DNA of 11,540 bases from DASVDK01 sp036562265 [NCBI: Thermodesulfobacteriota bacterium] (GTDB lineage Bacteria > DASVDK01), in assembly GCA_036562265.1 (NCBI GenBank), contig DATCKS010000322.1:1-11540 (forward strand). Direction: 5' to 3'. The notes beneath the pieces were generated by a model. That model was not told the origin of the DNA. It did no database searches and was given only the letters and a program-made list of their open reading frames with translations. A program made the translations under genes and the position numbers. Each line of letters begins with the position of its first letter. Position 1 is the first letter of the stretch. This document shows positions 4,772-11,540 of the stretch, one piece after another.

Positions 4772-5926
4772 GTGCAGCCGCTGTACGTCTACGCGCCCGA
4801 GCTCGCCGACTACGACTACGGGCCGTCCCATCCCCTCAAGATGCGCCGGCTGCGCCTCACGCACGACCTCACGGAGGCGATGGGGCTCTTCGGACCGGGC
4901 GTGCGCCGCATCGCGCCCCGTCCGGCCAGCCCGTCGCAGCTCGAGGCGGCGCACGACCCGCGCTACCTGGAGGTGCTCGCGGAGAGCGAGTCGGGGATCC
5001 TGCCGGCCGCGGGCCCGGCGTACGGGCTCGGCTACTGTGACAACCCGGTCTTCCCCGGCCTCTTCACCGTCGCGCGCCTGACCGCCGGCGCCTCCATCGA
5101 GGCCGCCGATTGCCTCGGCAAGGGCGAGGCGCGGGTGGCCATGTCGATCGCCGGGGGGCTCCACCACGCCATGTACGACCGCGCGTCCGGCTTCTGCTAC
5201 GTGAACGACCCGGTCCTGGCGATCCGGCGGCTCCTCGACCACGGCATGACGCGCGTCGCGTACGTCGACATCGACGTCCACCACGGCGACGGCGTGGAGG
5301 CGGCCTTCTGGAAGGACGATCGGGTTCTCACCATCTCGCTCCACCAGGACGGGCGCACGCTCTTCCCCGGCACCGGGGCCGTCACGGACATCGGCGAGGG
5401 GCGCGGCCGCGGCTACGCCGTGAACGTGCCGCTCCTGCCGGGGGCCGACGACGCCGTGGTGGTCCGCGCCTTCGACGCGGTCGTCCCCCGTTTCCTCGAA
5501 GCGTTCCGCCCCGAGGCGGTGGTCGCCCAGCTCGGGGTCGACTCGTTCGTGGAGGACCCGCTCGCCATGCTCGAGGTGACGACGAACGGCTTCGAGGCGA
5601 TGGTGCGCCGCATCGCCGAGATGTCCCCCCGGCTCCTCGCGCTGGGCGGTGGGGGCTATCACATTCCCAACGTGGCGCGCGGCTGGACCCTCGCGTGGGG
5701 GATCGTGTCGGGGCAGCCGGTGGCCGACACGATCCCGGAGGCGCTGCGCGAGCCGATGCGGCGCGAGGGGCACCGGAGCGACCGGCTGCGCGACCCGGAG
5801 GCGCCGGCCGCCGGCTCGCGCCGCCCGGTCCCCCCCTGGCTGCCCGACGCCGCGCGGGTGAGCGAGGCGGCGAACGCGGTCTGCCGGTACCTCGTCGACG
5901 AGGTCCTCCCGCTGGTCCGCCGGTGA
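4772..5926 (+). CDS. acuC: AcuC-type deacetylase (class I HDAC fold)
   Basis: This 384-aa zinc hydrolase belongs to the acetoin-utilisation AcuC/histone-deacetylase family. Bacterial members remove acetyl groups from protein lysines, classically acetyl-CoA synthetase, or act on acetylated polyamines. Residues visible: catalytic pair H131-H132 in AGGLHHAM; YVDIDVHHGDG (164-174) with zinc ligands D168 and H170; the third ligand D257 in QLGVDS; SLHQDG..LFPGTG (189-202); and the transition-state Tyr in GGGGYH (Y296). The N-terminal YGPSHPLKMRRL matches AcuC rather than polyamine deacetylases. The GTG start has GGAGG 5 nt upstream. No acuA, acuB or acs lies nearby, so the physiological substrate is open. 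Confidence 0.93.
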   Translation: MQPLYVYAPELADYDYGPSHPLKMRRLRLTHDLTEAMGLFGPGVRRIAPRPASPSQLEAAHDPRYLEVLAESESGILPAAGPAYGLGYCDNPVFPGLFTVARLTAGASIEAADCLGKGEARVAMSIAGGLHHAMYDRASGFCYVNDPVLAIRRLLDHGMTRVAYVDIDVHHGDGVEAAFWKDDRVLTISLHQDGRTLFPGTGAVTDIGEGRGRGYAVNVPLLPGADDAVVVRAFDAVVPRFLEAFRPEAVVAQLGVDSFVEDPLAMLEVTTNGFEAMVRRIAEMSPRLLALGGGGYHIPNVARGWTLAWGIVSGQPVADTIPEALREPMRREGHRSDRLRDPEAPAAGSRRPVPPWLPDAARVSEAANAVCRYLVDEVLPLVRR

Positions 5927-5975
5927 CGGAGCGCCCCGTGTCGCGCGTTCTGCAGTGTGGTGACACGCCCCGACA

Positions 5976-6022
5976 CCCCGGTCGGCACGCGGGGCCCGGA
6001 GCGGCGCCGACCCCGACCGGGG
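5976..6022 (+). terminator. Stem-loop in the spacer after acuC
   Basis: CCCCGGTCGG (5976-5985) pairs over 10 bp with CCGACCGGGG (6013-6022). The overlapping GGTCGGC (5980-5986) can instead pair over 7 bp with GCCGACC (6006-6012), so two mutually exclusive stems are possible. A smaller CGTGTC/GACACG inverted repeat lies upstream (5937-5942, 5962-5967). No U-tract follows. The remainder of the 206-nt spacer (5927-6132) shows no promoter I can defend. Confidence 0.4.
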
Positions 6023-6132
6023 GACCGGCCCTGCGCGGTGCCGAAGTGTGCGCCGCGCAACCGATTCGTCATCTCGCGGGGGCGAACACGGCCGGCATCG
6101 CGTGGGGCACGTCGCTTGCACTACGGCAGGGC

Positions 6133-6747
6133 ATGCCGCAGGTCGTCCTTCCGGGCACGTCCGCACGGGTTGCCGTGGCGCTCCTCGCCGCCGCGGTGGC
6201 CGGCGGCCTGCTCGGCGCGGCGATCGGCCACCTCGTCGGCCGCCTCCTGCCGGCGCCGCTCGTCACCGGCGCCTGCGTCTCCGCGTCGGTCGCGCTCCTC
6301 GTCGTCGCCGCGCACGCCTGGCTCGGCGGACCGCGCGTCGGTCGCGGACTCGCCAGGGCGGTCCTCTGGGGGACGCTGCTCGTCGCCCTCGCGGGGCAGG
6401 TGCCGCGGGTGTACCTCGACTACGCCGAGTTCCGGCGCACGGCGGCCGCGGCGCTCGTCGCCGGCCCCGGCGCCCCGCGCGACCCCGACCTCTACGTGGA
6501 CCTCGTGCTCCTCGCCGAGACCGGACAGCCGGGCTTCCGCGGCTACCTCCTGGCCAGCCTGGGGGTCGAGCGTGCGACCCTCTCGCTCGGGCGGCTGCGG
6601 CTCCGGGTCCTCGGCCATCTCCTCGGCATCGGCGTCGGCGCCGCCGTGGCGGCCCACCTGGCGCTGGCCGCCGTGCGCGCCCGGCGCTGCGCGCGGTGCG
6701 AGCGCCGGGCCGATCGGTGCACCTGCGGGAGCGTGGAATGCGGCTGA
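6133..6747 (+). CDS. Four-helix membrane protein with C-terminal Cys cluster
   Basis: I do not recognise this 204-aa protein. Hydrophobic segments at about 11-33, 43-63, 73-90 and 160-181 suggest four membrane helices. A loop at about 91-158 contains DPDLYVDLVLLAE and GFRGYLLASLGVERA. The tail after the last helix holds C186, C189, C196, C198 and C203 (CxxC, CxC, then C), which looks like a small metal-binding or redox site. The tail sits on the same side as the N-terminus if four helices is right. The ATG at 6133 is the only ATG near the first helix, and its SD is poor (GGCAGGG). A GTG at 6046 is in the same frame. The gene overlaps the patatin gene by 10 bp, implying coupled expression. Confidence 0.72.
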   Translation: MPQVVLPGTSARVAVALLAAAVAGGLLGAAIGHLVGRLLPAPLVTGACVSASVALLVVAAHAWLGGPRVGRGLARAVLWGTLLVALAGQVPRVYLDYAEFRRTAAAALVAGPGAPRDPDLYVDLVLLAETGQPGFRGYLLASLGVERATLSLGRLRLRVLGHLLGIGVGAAVAAHLALAAVRARRCARCERRADRCTCGSVECG

Positions 6748-7703
6748 TCGCCGACCGGCTGCGGGTGGGGCTCGCCCTCGGGGGCGGCGCGGCGCGCGGG
6801 CTCGCGCACATCGGCGTCCTCAAGGTCCTCGAGGAGGAGCGGATCGCCATCGGCGCGATCGCCGGCACGAGCATCGGCGCCCTCGTCGGCGGCATGTACG
6901 CGCTCGAGCCGGACGCGGCGATCGTGCGCGAGAAGATCCTCGCGGTGCTCTTCAGCAAGGACTTCCTCCGCGTGAAGGTCGAGTACATGAAGGCGCTCCG
7001 CGAGGTGAAGGAGTCCTCGATCTTCCGCACCTTCGCGAACTACGTCCGGCGCACGATCTTCCACAACGTGGTCCTCAACCGGCAGGCCTTCCTGACGGCC
7101 GACCGTTACGCCCGCTACCTCTCCGCCTTCGTCGGCGACCGGCTCATCGAGGAGACGCTCATCCCGTACGCCGCCGTCGCCACCGACATCCGCTCGGGCG
7201 ACGAGGTCGTCATCACGCGCGGCCCCATGAAGACCGCCGTCGGCGCCTCGTGCGCCATCCCCGGGATCCTGCCGCCCGTGGCCGTCGACGGCCTCCTCCT
7301 GATCGACGGCGGCTGGGTCGACCAGGTGCCGGTCGGGCCGGTCTCGGCCCTCGGCGCCGACTTCGTCATCGCCGTCGAGATCGGCGCCGACCACGAGGAC
7401 ACCGACGGCCTCTTCCGCAACGGCCTCGAGATGGTGATCCGGGCCAACGCGATCACGCGGGCCACCCTCTGCCGGCTCCAGCTCTCGCGGGCCGACCTGG
7501 TGATCCGGCCGGCCACCGAGTCGATCGTGTGGGCGGACTTCAAGCGGGCGGAGGAGGCGATCGCCCTCGGCGAGGCGGCCGCCCGAGCCGCCATGCCGGC
7601 GATCCGCGCCGCGCTCGCACGGCGGCTGGTGGGCGGCGCGACGCCGCCCGGCACCCACGGGCCGGCGCCCGGCGCCAGCGGGTTGCCGCTGGCGGCGCGC
7701 TGA
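6738..7703 (+). CDS. Patatin-like phospholipase (RssA-type)
   Basis: This 321-aa serine hydrolase has a complete patatin core: oxyanion-hole GGGAARG (15-21), nucleophile elbow GTSIG with S45, and DGG with D190 completing the Ser-Asp dyad. ASCAIPGILPP (170-180) and LIDGGWVDQVPV (188-199) match the bacterial RssA/YchK branch of roughly 300 aa. The reaction is expected to be acyl-ester hydrolysis of phospholipids or lysolipids. There is no signal peptide, so it is cytoplasmic. The start ATG lies inside the previous gene's end with GGGAG 6 nt upstream. The last 30 residues are a Gly/Pro/Ala-rich, probably disordered tail. Pairing with a membrane protein hints at work at the membrane, but the native substrate is unknown. 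Confidence 0.93.
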   Translation: MRLIADRLRVGLALGGGAARGLAHIGVLKVLEEERIAIGAIAGTSIGALVGGMYALEPDAAIVREKILAVLFSKDFLRVKVEYMKALREVKESSIFRTFANYVRRTIFHNVVLNRQAFLTADRYARYLSAFVGDRLIEETLIPYAAVATDIRSGDEVVITRGPMKTAVGASCAIPGILPPVAVDGLLLIDGGWVDQVPVGPVSALGADFVIAVEIGADHEDTDGLFRNGLEMVIRANAITRATLCRLQLSRADLVIRPATESIVWADFKRAEEAIALGEAAARAAMPAIRAALARRLVGGATPPGTHGPAPGASGLPLAAR

Positions 7704-7709
7704 GCGGCG

Positions 7710-9125
7710 TTGCGGCTCCTGCTCGTGGCCGCCGCGACGCTGCCGGCGGCCGTCCTCAGGCTCTTCGATCTCACCGTCCGCCCGTTCCACCACGACGAGG
7801 GGGTGAACGGCTGGTTCTTCGTCCGGCTCTGGGCGCAGGGCGACTACCGCTACGACCCGGGCAACTACCACGGGCCGACCCTCTACTTCCTCTCGCTCCC
7901 CTTCGCCTGGGTGGCCGGCGGCCCCTCCGATGCGGTCCTGCGCGGGGTGGCGGTCGCCGCGAGCCTCGCCACGGTCGTCCTCGCCGCCGCGCTCGCGCCG
8001 CGGCTCGGTCGCTCGGGCGCCGGCGCCGCCGCGCTCCTGCTCGCCGTGTCGCCGGCCGCCGTCTACTTCGGGCGCGACTACATCCACGAGAGCCTGTTCG
8101 CCCTCTGCACGCTCGCGCTCGTCGTCGCGGGCGAGCGAGCGGCCGCGACCGGCTCCCTTACGGCACACGTCGCCGCCGGCGTCGCGGCGGGGGTCTTCGT
8201 TGCCACGAAGGAGACCGCGTTCCCGCATCTCGCCATCCTCGGCGCCGGCCTCGTCGCCGCCGACCCCCGGGCGCTCCGCGTCCTCGTCGCGAAGTGGCAG
8301 CGTCCGGCGCTCGCCCTCGCCGTCGCGCTCGTCGTGGCGTCCGCCTTCTACACGAACGGCTTCACCGCGCCGAAGGCCATCCTCGACCCGATCCGCGCAC
8401 TCCCCGGCTGGATCTCGCGCGGCACGGGCGGGGTCGAGCACGCGAAGCCGTGGTTCACCTACCTCGCGTGGCTCGGCCGCATGGAGGCGGGGCTCCTCGT
8501 CCTCGGGGGGCTCGGGGTCGCGATCGGGCTCGCGACGCGGCGGCCGTTCGACCGGTTCGTCGCGGTCTGGACGGCCGGCACGCTCGCCTTCTACTCGGCG
8601 CTGAGCTACAAGACCCCCTGGCTCGTGGTGGACCTCGTGCTCCCGCTGGCCGTGTCGGCCGGGATCGCCGTGCGCGAGGCGTGGCGCCGGGCGGCCGCCC
8701 GCGGCGGAGCCCTGGCCCGCGCGGCGGTCGCGGCGGCGCTCGTTCTCGTCGCGGGGCCCGGTGCGCGCCAGGCGTGGGACGCCGCCGTGGTCCGCTACGA
8801 CGACCCCGCGGTCGTCTACCCGTACGCGCAGACCGTCCGGGGGTACCGCGGCCTGCTCGACGCCATCGACGCGGCGACGCGGGGGCGGGACCCGAGCCAG
8901 GTGCGCCTGGCGATCACGGCGAGGGAGTACTGGCCCCTGCCGTGGGACCTGCGCCGGTTCCCGCAGGCCGCCTGGTTCGGTGCGCCGCGCGAGGGGCTCG
9001 ACCACGACCTGGTGATCGCGGACGCCGGCGCCCCGGTGCCGGTCGCCGACCCCGCCGCGTACGACCGGATGGTCTTCCCGCTGCGGGGCGGGATCACGCT
9101 GGCGCTGTACGTGAGGAGGCCGTAG
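7710..9125 (+). CDS. Agl23-like membrane protein (TIGR03663 family)
   Basis: This 471-aa polytopic protein of the GT-C/PMT-like superfamily matches TIGR03663, which databases name flippase-activity-associated Agl23. It has about 9-10 hydrophobic stretches. Family marks: the acidic site HHDEGVNGWF (27-36) after the first helix, DYRYDPGNYHGPTLY (45-59), GRDYIHESLF (121-130), KETAFPH (167-173), YKTPW (300-304) and REYWPLPWDLR (405-415). It probably handles lipid-linked sugars at the membrane, but activity is inferred from the family. The only upstream start in frame is a TTG at 7710, 6 nt after the patatin stop, without an SD. A GTG at 7725 is the alternative. Translation is likely coupled. It abuts the Nudix gene. 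Confidence 0.85.
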   Translation: MRLLLVAAATLPAAVLRLFDLTVRPFHHDEGVNGWFFVRLWAQGDYRYDPGNYHGPTLYFLSLPFAWVAGGPSDAVLRGVAVAASLATVVLAAALAPRLGRSGAGAAALLLAVSPAAVYFGRDYIHESLFALCTLALVVAGERAAATGSLTAHVAAGVAAGVFVATKETAFPHLAILGAGLVAADPRALRVLVAKWQRPALALAVALVVASAFYTNGFTAPKAILDPIRALPGWISRGTGGVEHAKPWFTYLAWLGRMEAGLLVLGGLGVAIGLATRRPFDRFVAVWTAGTLAFYSALSYKTPWLVVDLVLPLAVSAGIAVREAWRRAAARGGALARAAVAAALVLVAGPGARQAWDAAVVRYDDPAVVYPYAQTVRGYRGLLDAIDAATRGRDPSQVRLAITAREYWPLPWDLRRFPQAAWFGAPREGLDHDLVIADAGAPVPVADPAAYDRMVFPLRGGITLALYVRRP

Positions 9126-9581
9126 ATGGAGCCGGTCCCGCCCGGGACCCGGGCGCAGACGCTCAGGGCCGCCGCCTCGGCGGTGATCTTCGACGAGAGG
9201 GGCCGGATCCTCCTCCAGCGGCGGGCCGACAACGGCCGGTGGGGCCTGCCGGGCGGCGGCGTCGAGGTCGGCGAGTCGGTCGCCGCCGCGGCGGTCCGCG
9301 AGGTACGCGAGGAGACCGGGCTCGACGTCGAGGTGGTCCGCCTGATCGGTCTCTACTCGGACCCCGCCTTCCAGGTCGTCCGCTACCCCGACGGCAGCGT
9401 GGTCCACTACGTCTCGGCCTGCTTCGAGTGCCGGGTCGTCGCCGGCTCCCTCGCGCTCTGCGACGAGACGCTCGCCCTCGACTGGTTCGACCCGACGGCC
9501 CTGCCGCCCGACGTCCTGCCGATCCACCGCCGCCGCATCGAGGACGCGCTCGCAAGACGCCCCGACGCCTTCGTGAGGTAG
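9126..9581 (+). CDS. Nudix hydrolase
   Basis: This 151-aa enzyme cleaves a nucleoside diphosphate linked to some other group. The Nudix box runs from G44 to L66: G44, then E50, then REVREETGL (58-66) with metal-binding E59, E62 and E63, matching GX5EX7REUXEEXGU exactly. RWGLPGG precedes it, as in many ADP-ribose and dNTP-type members. YSDPAFQVVRYPDG (77-90) and the WFD segment near 120 fit a general housekeeping subtype, but the substrate cannot be assigned. The ATG follows the previous stop directly, with GAGGAGG (9113-9119) 6 nt upstream. The order after a glycosylation-type gene may mean sugar-nucleotide hydrolysis, a weak inference. Confidence 0.94.
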   Translation: MEPVPPGTRAQTLRAAASAVIFDERGRILLQRRADNGRWGLPGGGVEVGESVAAAAVREVREETGLDVEVVRLIGLYSDPAFQVVRYPDGSVVHYVSACFECRVVAGSLALCDETLALDWFDPTALPPDVLPIHRRRIEDALARRPDAFVR

Positions 9582-9596
9582 GCCCGGGCGACCCGC

Positions 9597-9602
9597 TACT
9601 AT
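9597..9602 (+). promoter_or_regulatory. Possible -10 element for a leaderless helicase mRNA
   Basis: TACTAT ends 5 nt before the ATG at 9608, so transcription would begin at or next to the first base of the start codon. There is no SD-like purine run in the 26-nt spacer. Both facts fit a leaderless transcript of the TANNNT type. A -35 box is not obvious. Confidence 0.4.
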
Positions 9603-9607
9603 GTGCC

Positions 9608-11540
9608 ATGCGCCGGTACACGCTGCGCGTCCCGCAGGGGTCCGCGAGCCGATACGAGCGGGAGCTGAACGACGAGCAGCGGGCCGTCGTGCTGGCCGGC
9701 GAGGGGCCGACCCTCGTCATCGCGGGGGCGGGTAGCGGCAAGACCCGCGTCGTCACCTACCGGGTCGCGCGGCTCCTCGAGACCGGGGTCCCGGCCGAGG
9801 CGATCCTCCTCGTCACGTTCACGAACAAGGCGGCGCGGGAGATGCTGCACCGGGTGGAGGTGGCCACCGGCCGGCCGACCCGCGGGCTCTGGGGCGGGAC
9901 CTTCCACCACGTGGGCAACCTGGTCCTGCGCCGCCACGCCGACCTCCTCGGGTACGACCGCGGCTTCTCGATCCTCGACCAGAGCGACGCCAGGGAGCTG
10001 CTCGACGCCTGCGCCGCCGACCTCGGCTTCAAGGGGACGGGCGTCCGCTTCCCCAGCGGGGAGGTCGTCGGCGACCTCCTCTCGCGCGCCGTCAACACCG
10101 GGCAGCCGCTCGAGACCGTCCTCGCCGAGCGGGCCCCCCGCCTGCTCCCCCTCGCCGACGCCATCCTCGCCGTGGCCGCCAGGTACCAGGCGCGCAAGCG
10201 GGCGATGGGGGCGATGGACTTCGACGACCTCCTCCTCAGGTGGATGCAGCTCCTCGTCGAGCACCCGCCGGTCCTCGAGCGCTACCAGCGCCTCTTCCGC
10301 CACATCCTGGTCGACGAGTACCAGGACACGAACCGGCTCCAGGGCGACCTCGTCGACCGGCTCGCGGCCTTGCACCGCAACCTCATGGTCGTCGGCGACG
10401 ACGCCCAGTCGATCTACGCGTTCCGCGGGGCGCACTTCGCCAACATCATGGACTTCCCGCGGCGCTACCCCGACGCGCGGCTCTTCCGGCTCGAGACCAA
10501 CTACCGCAGCACGCCGGAGATCCTCGACCTCGCCAACGCCGCGATCGCCCCGAACGTCCGGCAGTTCCCGAAGACCCTGAGGGCCGTGCGCCCCTCCGGG
10601 CCGCGTCCGGCGCTCGTGCCGCTCAGGGACGAGGCGCAGCAGGCCGCGTTCGTCGCCCAGCGCCTCCTCGAGCTGGCCGACGAGGGGCGCCCGCTCTCCG
10701 ACATCGCCGTCCTCTACCGGTCCCACTACCAGTCGCTCGAGCTGCAGCTCGAGCTGACCCGCCGCGGCGTGCCGTTCGAGCTGCGCTCGGGCCTCAGGTT
10801 CTTCGAGCAGGCGCACGTGAAGGACGTCACGGCGTACCTCAAGGTCGCGGCGAACCCGAGGGACGAGCTGGCGTGGCGGCGGCTCCTCAAGCTCTGGCCG
10901 CGCATCGGCAGCGCGACGGCCGACAAGCTCTGGAGCGCGCTCGCGCAGACGTCGGACCCGCTGACCGTGGCAACGCGCGGCGATCTCCTGCCGCTCGTCC
11001 CCAGGGCCGGACGATCCGGCTTCGCCGGCTGCGTGGCGACGCTCAGGGCCGTGGCCGACGCCGAGCGGCGCGACCGTCCCGCGGCGCAGATCGAGGCGGT
11101 GCTCGAGACGGGGTACGAGGCGTACCTCGCGGCCAGGTACCCCGATGCCGCCAACCGGCTCGAGGACCTCCGGCAGCTCGCCCTCTTCGCGCGCCGCTAC
11201 GAGTCGACGGAGGCCTTCCTGTCGGAGCTGGCGCTCCTCGGGGAGGTGGGGGGCGAGGACGTCGTCGGCGGAGGGGACGACGCCGACGAGGGGCGCGTCG
11301 TCCTCTCGACCATCCACCAGGCGAAGGGGCTCGAATGGGGGGCGGTCTTCCTGGTCTGGGTCGTCGAGGGGAAGCTCCCCTCCGCGAGGAGCAGCGCCGA
11401 TCCCGACGCCCTCGAGGAGGAGCGCCGTCTCTTCTACGTGGCCGTCACGCGGGCGAAGGACGAGCTGTACCTGGTCTACCCGCAGCTCGCCCGCGACTTC
11501 CAGCAGACGGTCGCCATCCAGCGCCCCTCCCGCTTCGTGC
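9608..11540 (+). CDS. UvrD/PcrA/Rep-family ATP-dependent DNA helicase (3' end outside window)
   Basis: The frame is open from the ATG to the window edge (644 codons seen), so the C-terminus is missing. It is a superfamily 1A 3'-to-5' DNA helicase used in repair or replication restart. Motifs in order: Q-motif LNDEQRAVV (20-28), Walker A GAGSGKT (40-46), Ia VTFTNKAAREM (69-79), II VDEYQDTN (235-242), III VVGDDAQSIYAFRGA (261-275), IV LETNYRST (295-302), V STIHQAKGLEWGAVF (567-581) and VI EERRLFYVAVTRAKDEL (604-620). All key residues are intact. The ATG at 9601 is out of frame, and the one at 9608 places the Q-motif at a normal distance. PcrA, UvrD and Rep cannot be told apart without the end of the gene. 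Confidence 0.95.
   Translation, partial: MRRYTLRVPQGSASRYERELNDEQRAVVLAGEGPTLVIAGAGSGKTRVVTYRVARLLETGVPAEAILLVTFTNKAAREMLHRVEVATGRPTRGLWGGTFHHVGNLVLRRHADLLGYDRGFSILDQSDARELLDACAADLGFKGTGVRFPSGEVVGDLLSRAVNTGQPLETVLAERAPRLLPLADAILAVAARYQARKRAMGAMDFDDLLLRWMQLLVEHPPVLERYQRLFRHILVDEYQDTNRLQGDLVDRLAALHRNLMVVGDDAQSIYAFRGAHFANIMDFPRRYPDARLFRLETNYRSTPEILDLANAAIAPNVRQFPKTLRAVRPSGPRPALVPLRDEAQQAAFVAQRLLELADEGRPLSDIAVLYRSHYQSLELQLELTRRGVPFELRSGLRFFEQAHVKDVTAYLKVAANPRDELAWRRLLKLWPRIGSATADKLWSALAQTSDPLTVATRGDLLPLVPRAGRSGFAGCVATLRAVADAERRDRPAAQIEAVLETGYEAYLAARYPDAANRLEDLRQLALFARRYESTEAFLSELALLGEVGGEDVVGGGDDADEGRVVLSTIHQAKGLEWGAVFLVWVVEGKLPSARSSADPDALEEERRLFYVAVTRAKDELYLVYPQLARDFQQTVAIQRPSRFV

Noticed and set aside
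6543-9527. Open frame of about 990 codons on the minus strand
   Set aside because: It mirrors the patatin, Agl23-like and Nudix genes. The translation is low-complexity and charged with no motifs.

Overview
This is an 11.5-kb stretch of very GC-rich bacterial DNA (above about 70% G+C by eye, GC3-dominated codons). Every supported gene is on the + strand. A receiver-PilZ regulator, SurE, an AcuC-type deacetylase, a patatin and an Agl23-like membrane protein suggest a Gram-negative-type environmental bacterium, for example the Rokubacteria/Methylomirabilota or deltaproteobacterial sphere. No marker gene in the window settles this. The content is mostly chromosomal housekeeping. I see no transposase, integrase, phage gene, CRISPR array, tRNA or rRNA.

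Region 1 (1-178) is a small structured non-coding patch with a 16-bp direct repeat at each end and three short perfect hairpins. Region 2 (179-2773) is a compact operon-like run: a PlsC-type acyltransferase, a 101-aa helical protein of unknown function, a response regulator with a PilZ output domain, and the nucleotidase SurE. Its genes overlap by 4 bp, lie 13 bp apart, or abut.

Region 3 (2774-3310) is the most unusual part. A clear promoter (TTGCGT, 16 bp, GATAAT) with an operator-like dyad at the predicted start site leads into a leader of about 240 nt containing several perfect stems. This ends in a 13-nt perfect match to the anti-Shine-Dalgarno sequence. It drives a 25-residue peptide made of Ser-Thr-Ala-Lys-Lys repeats (11 Lys), followed 7 nt after the stop codon by a large GC-rich hairpin. 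The gene is probably a free-standing histone-tail-like basic peptide and is too short for ordinary gene callers.

Region 4 (3311-5926) holds homoserine kinase (thrB) with a hairpin right after its stop, a HinT-type HIT hydrolase with its own SD and a possible -10, and an AcuC/class I HDAC-like deacetylase. Region 5 (5927-9581) starts with a 206-nt spacer containing a 10-bp stem, followed by a tight run: a four-helix membrane protein with a C-terminal Cys cluster, a patatin-like phospholipase (10-bp overlap), a TIGR03663/Agl23-type membrane protein with a TTG start, and a Nudix hydrolase. Region 6 (9608 to the end) is a UvrD/PcrA/Rep-type helicase cut by the window edge, which looks leaderless.

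Functionally the window mixes lipid turnover (acyltransferase, patatin), nucleotide sanitation or salvage (SurE, HIT, Nudix), threonine synthesis, envelope glycosylation and DNA repair. The genes do not form one pathway. The best candidate for something undescribed is the promoter, structured leader, Lys-repeat peptide and hairpin unit at 2775-3229.
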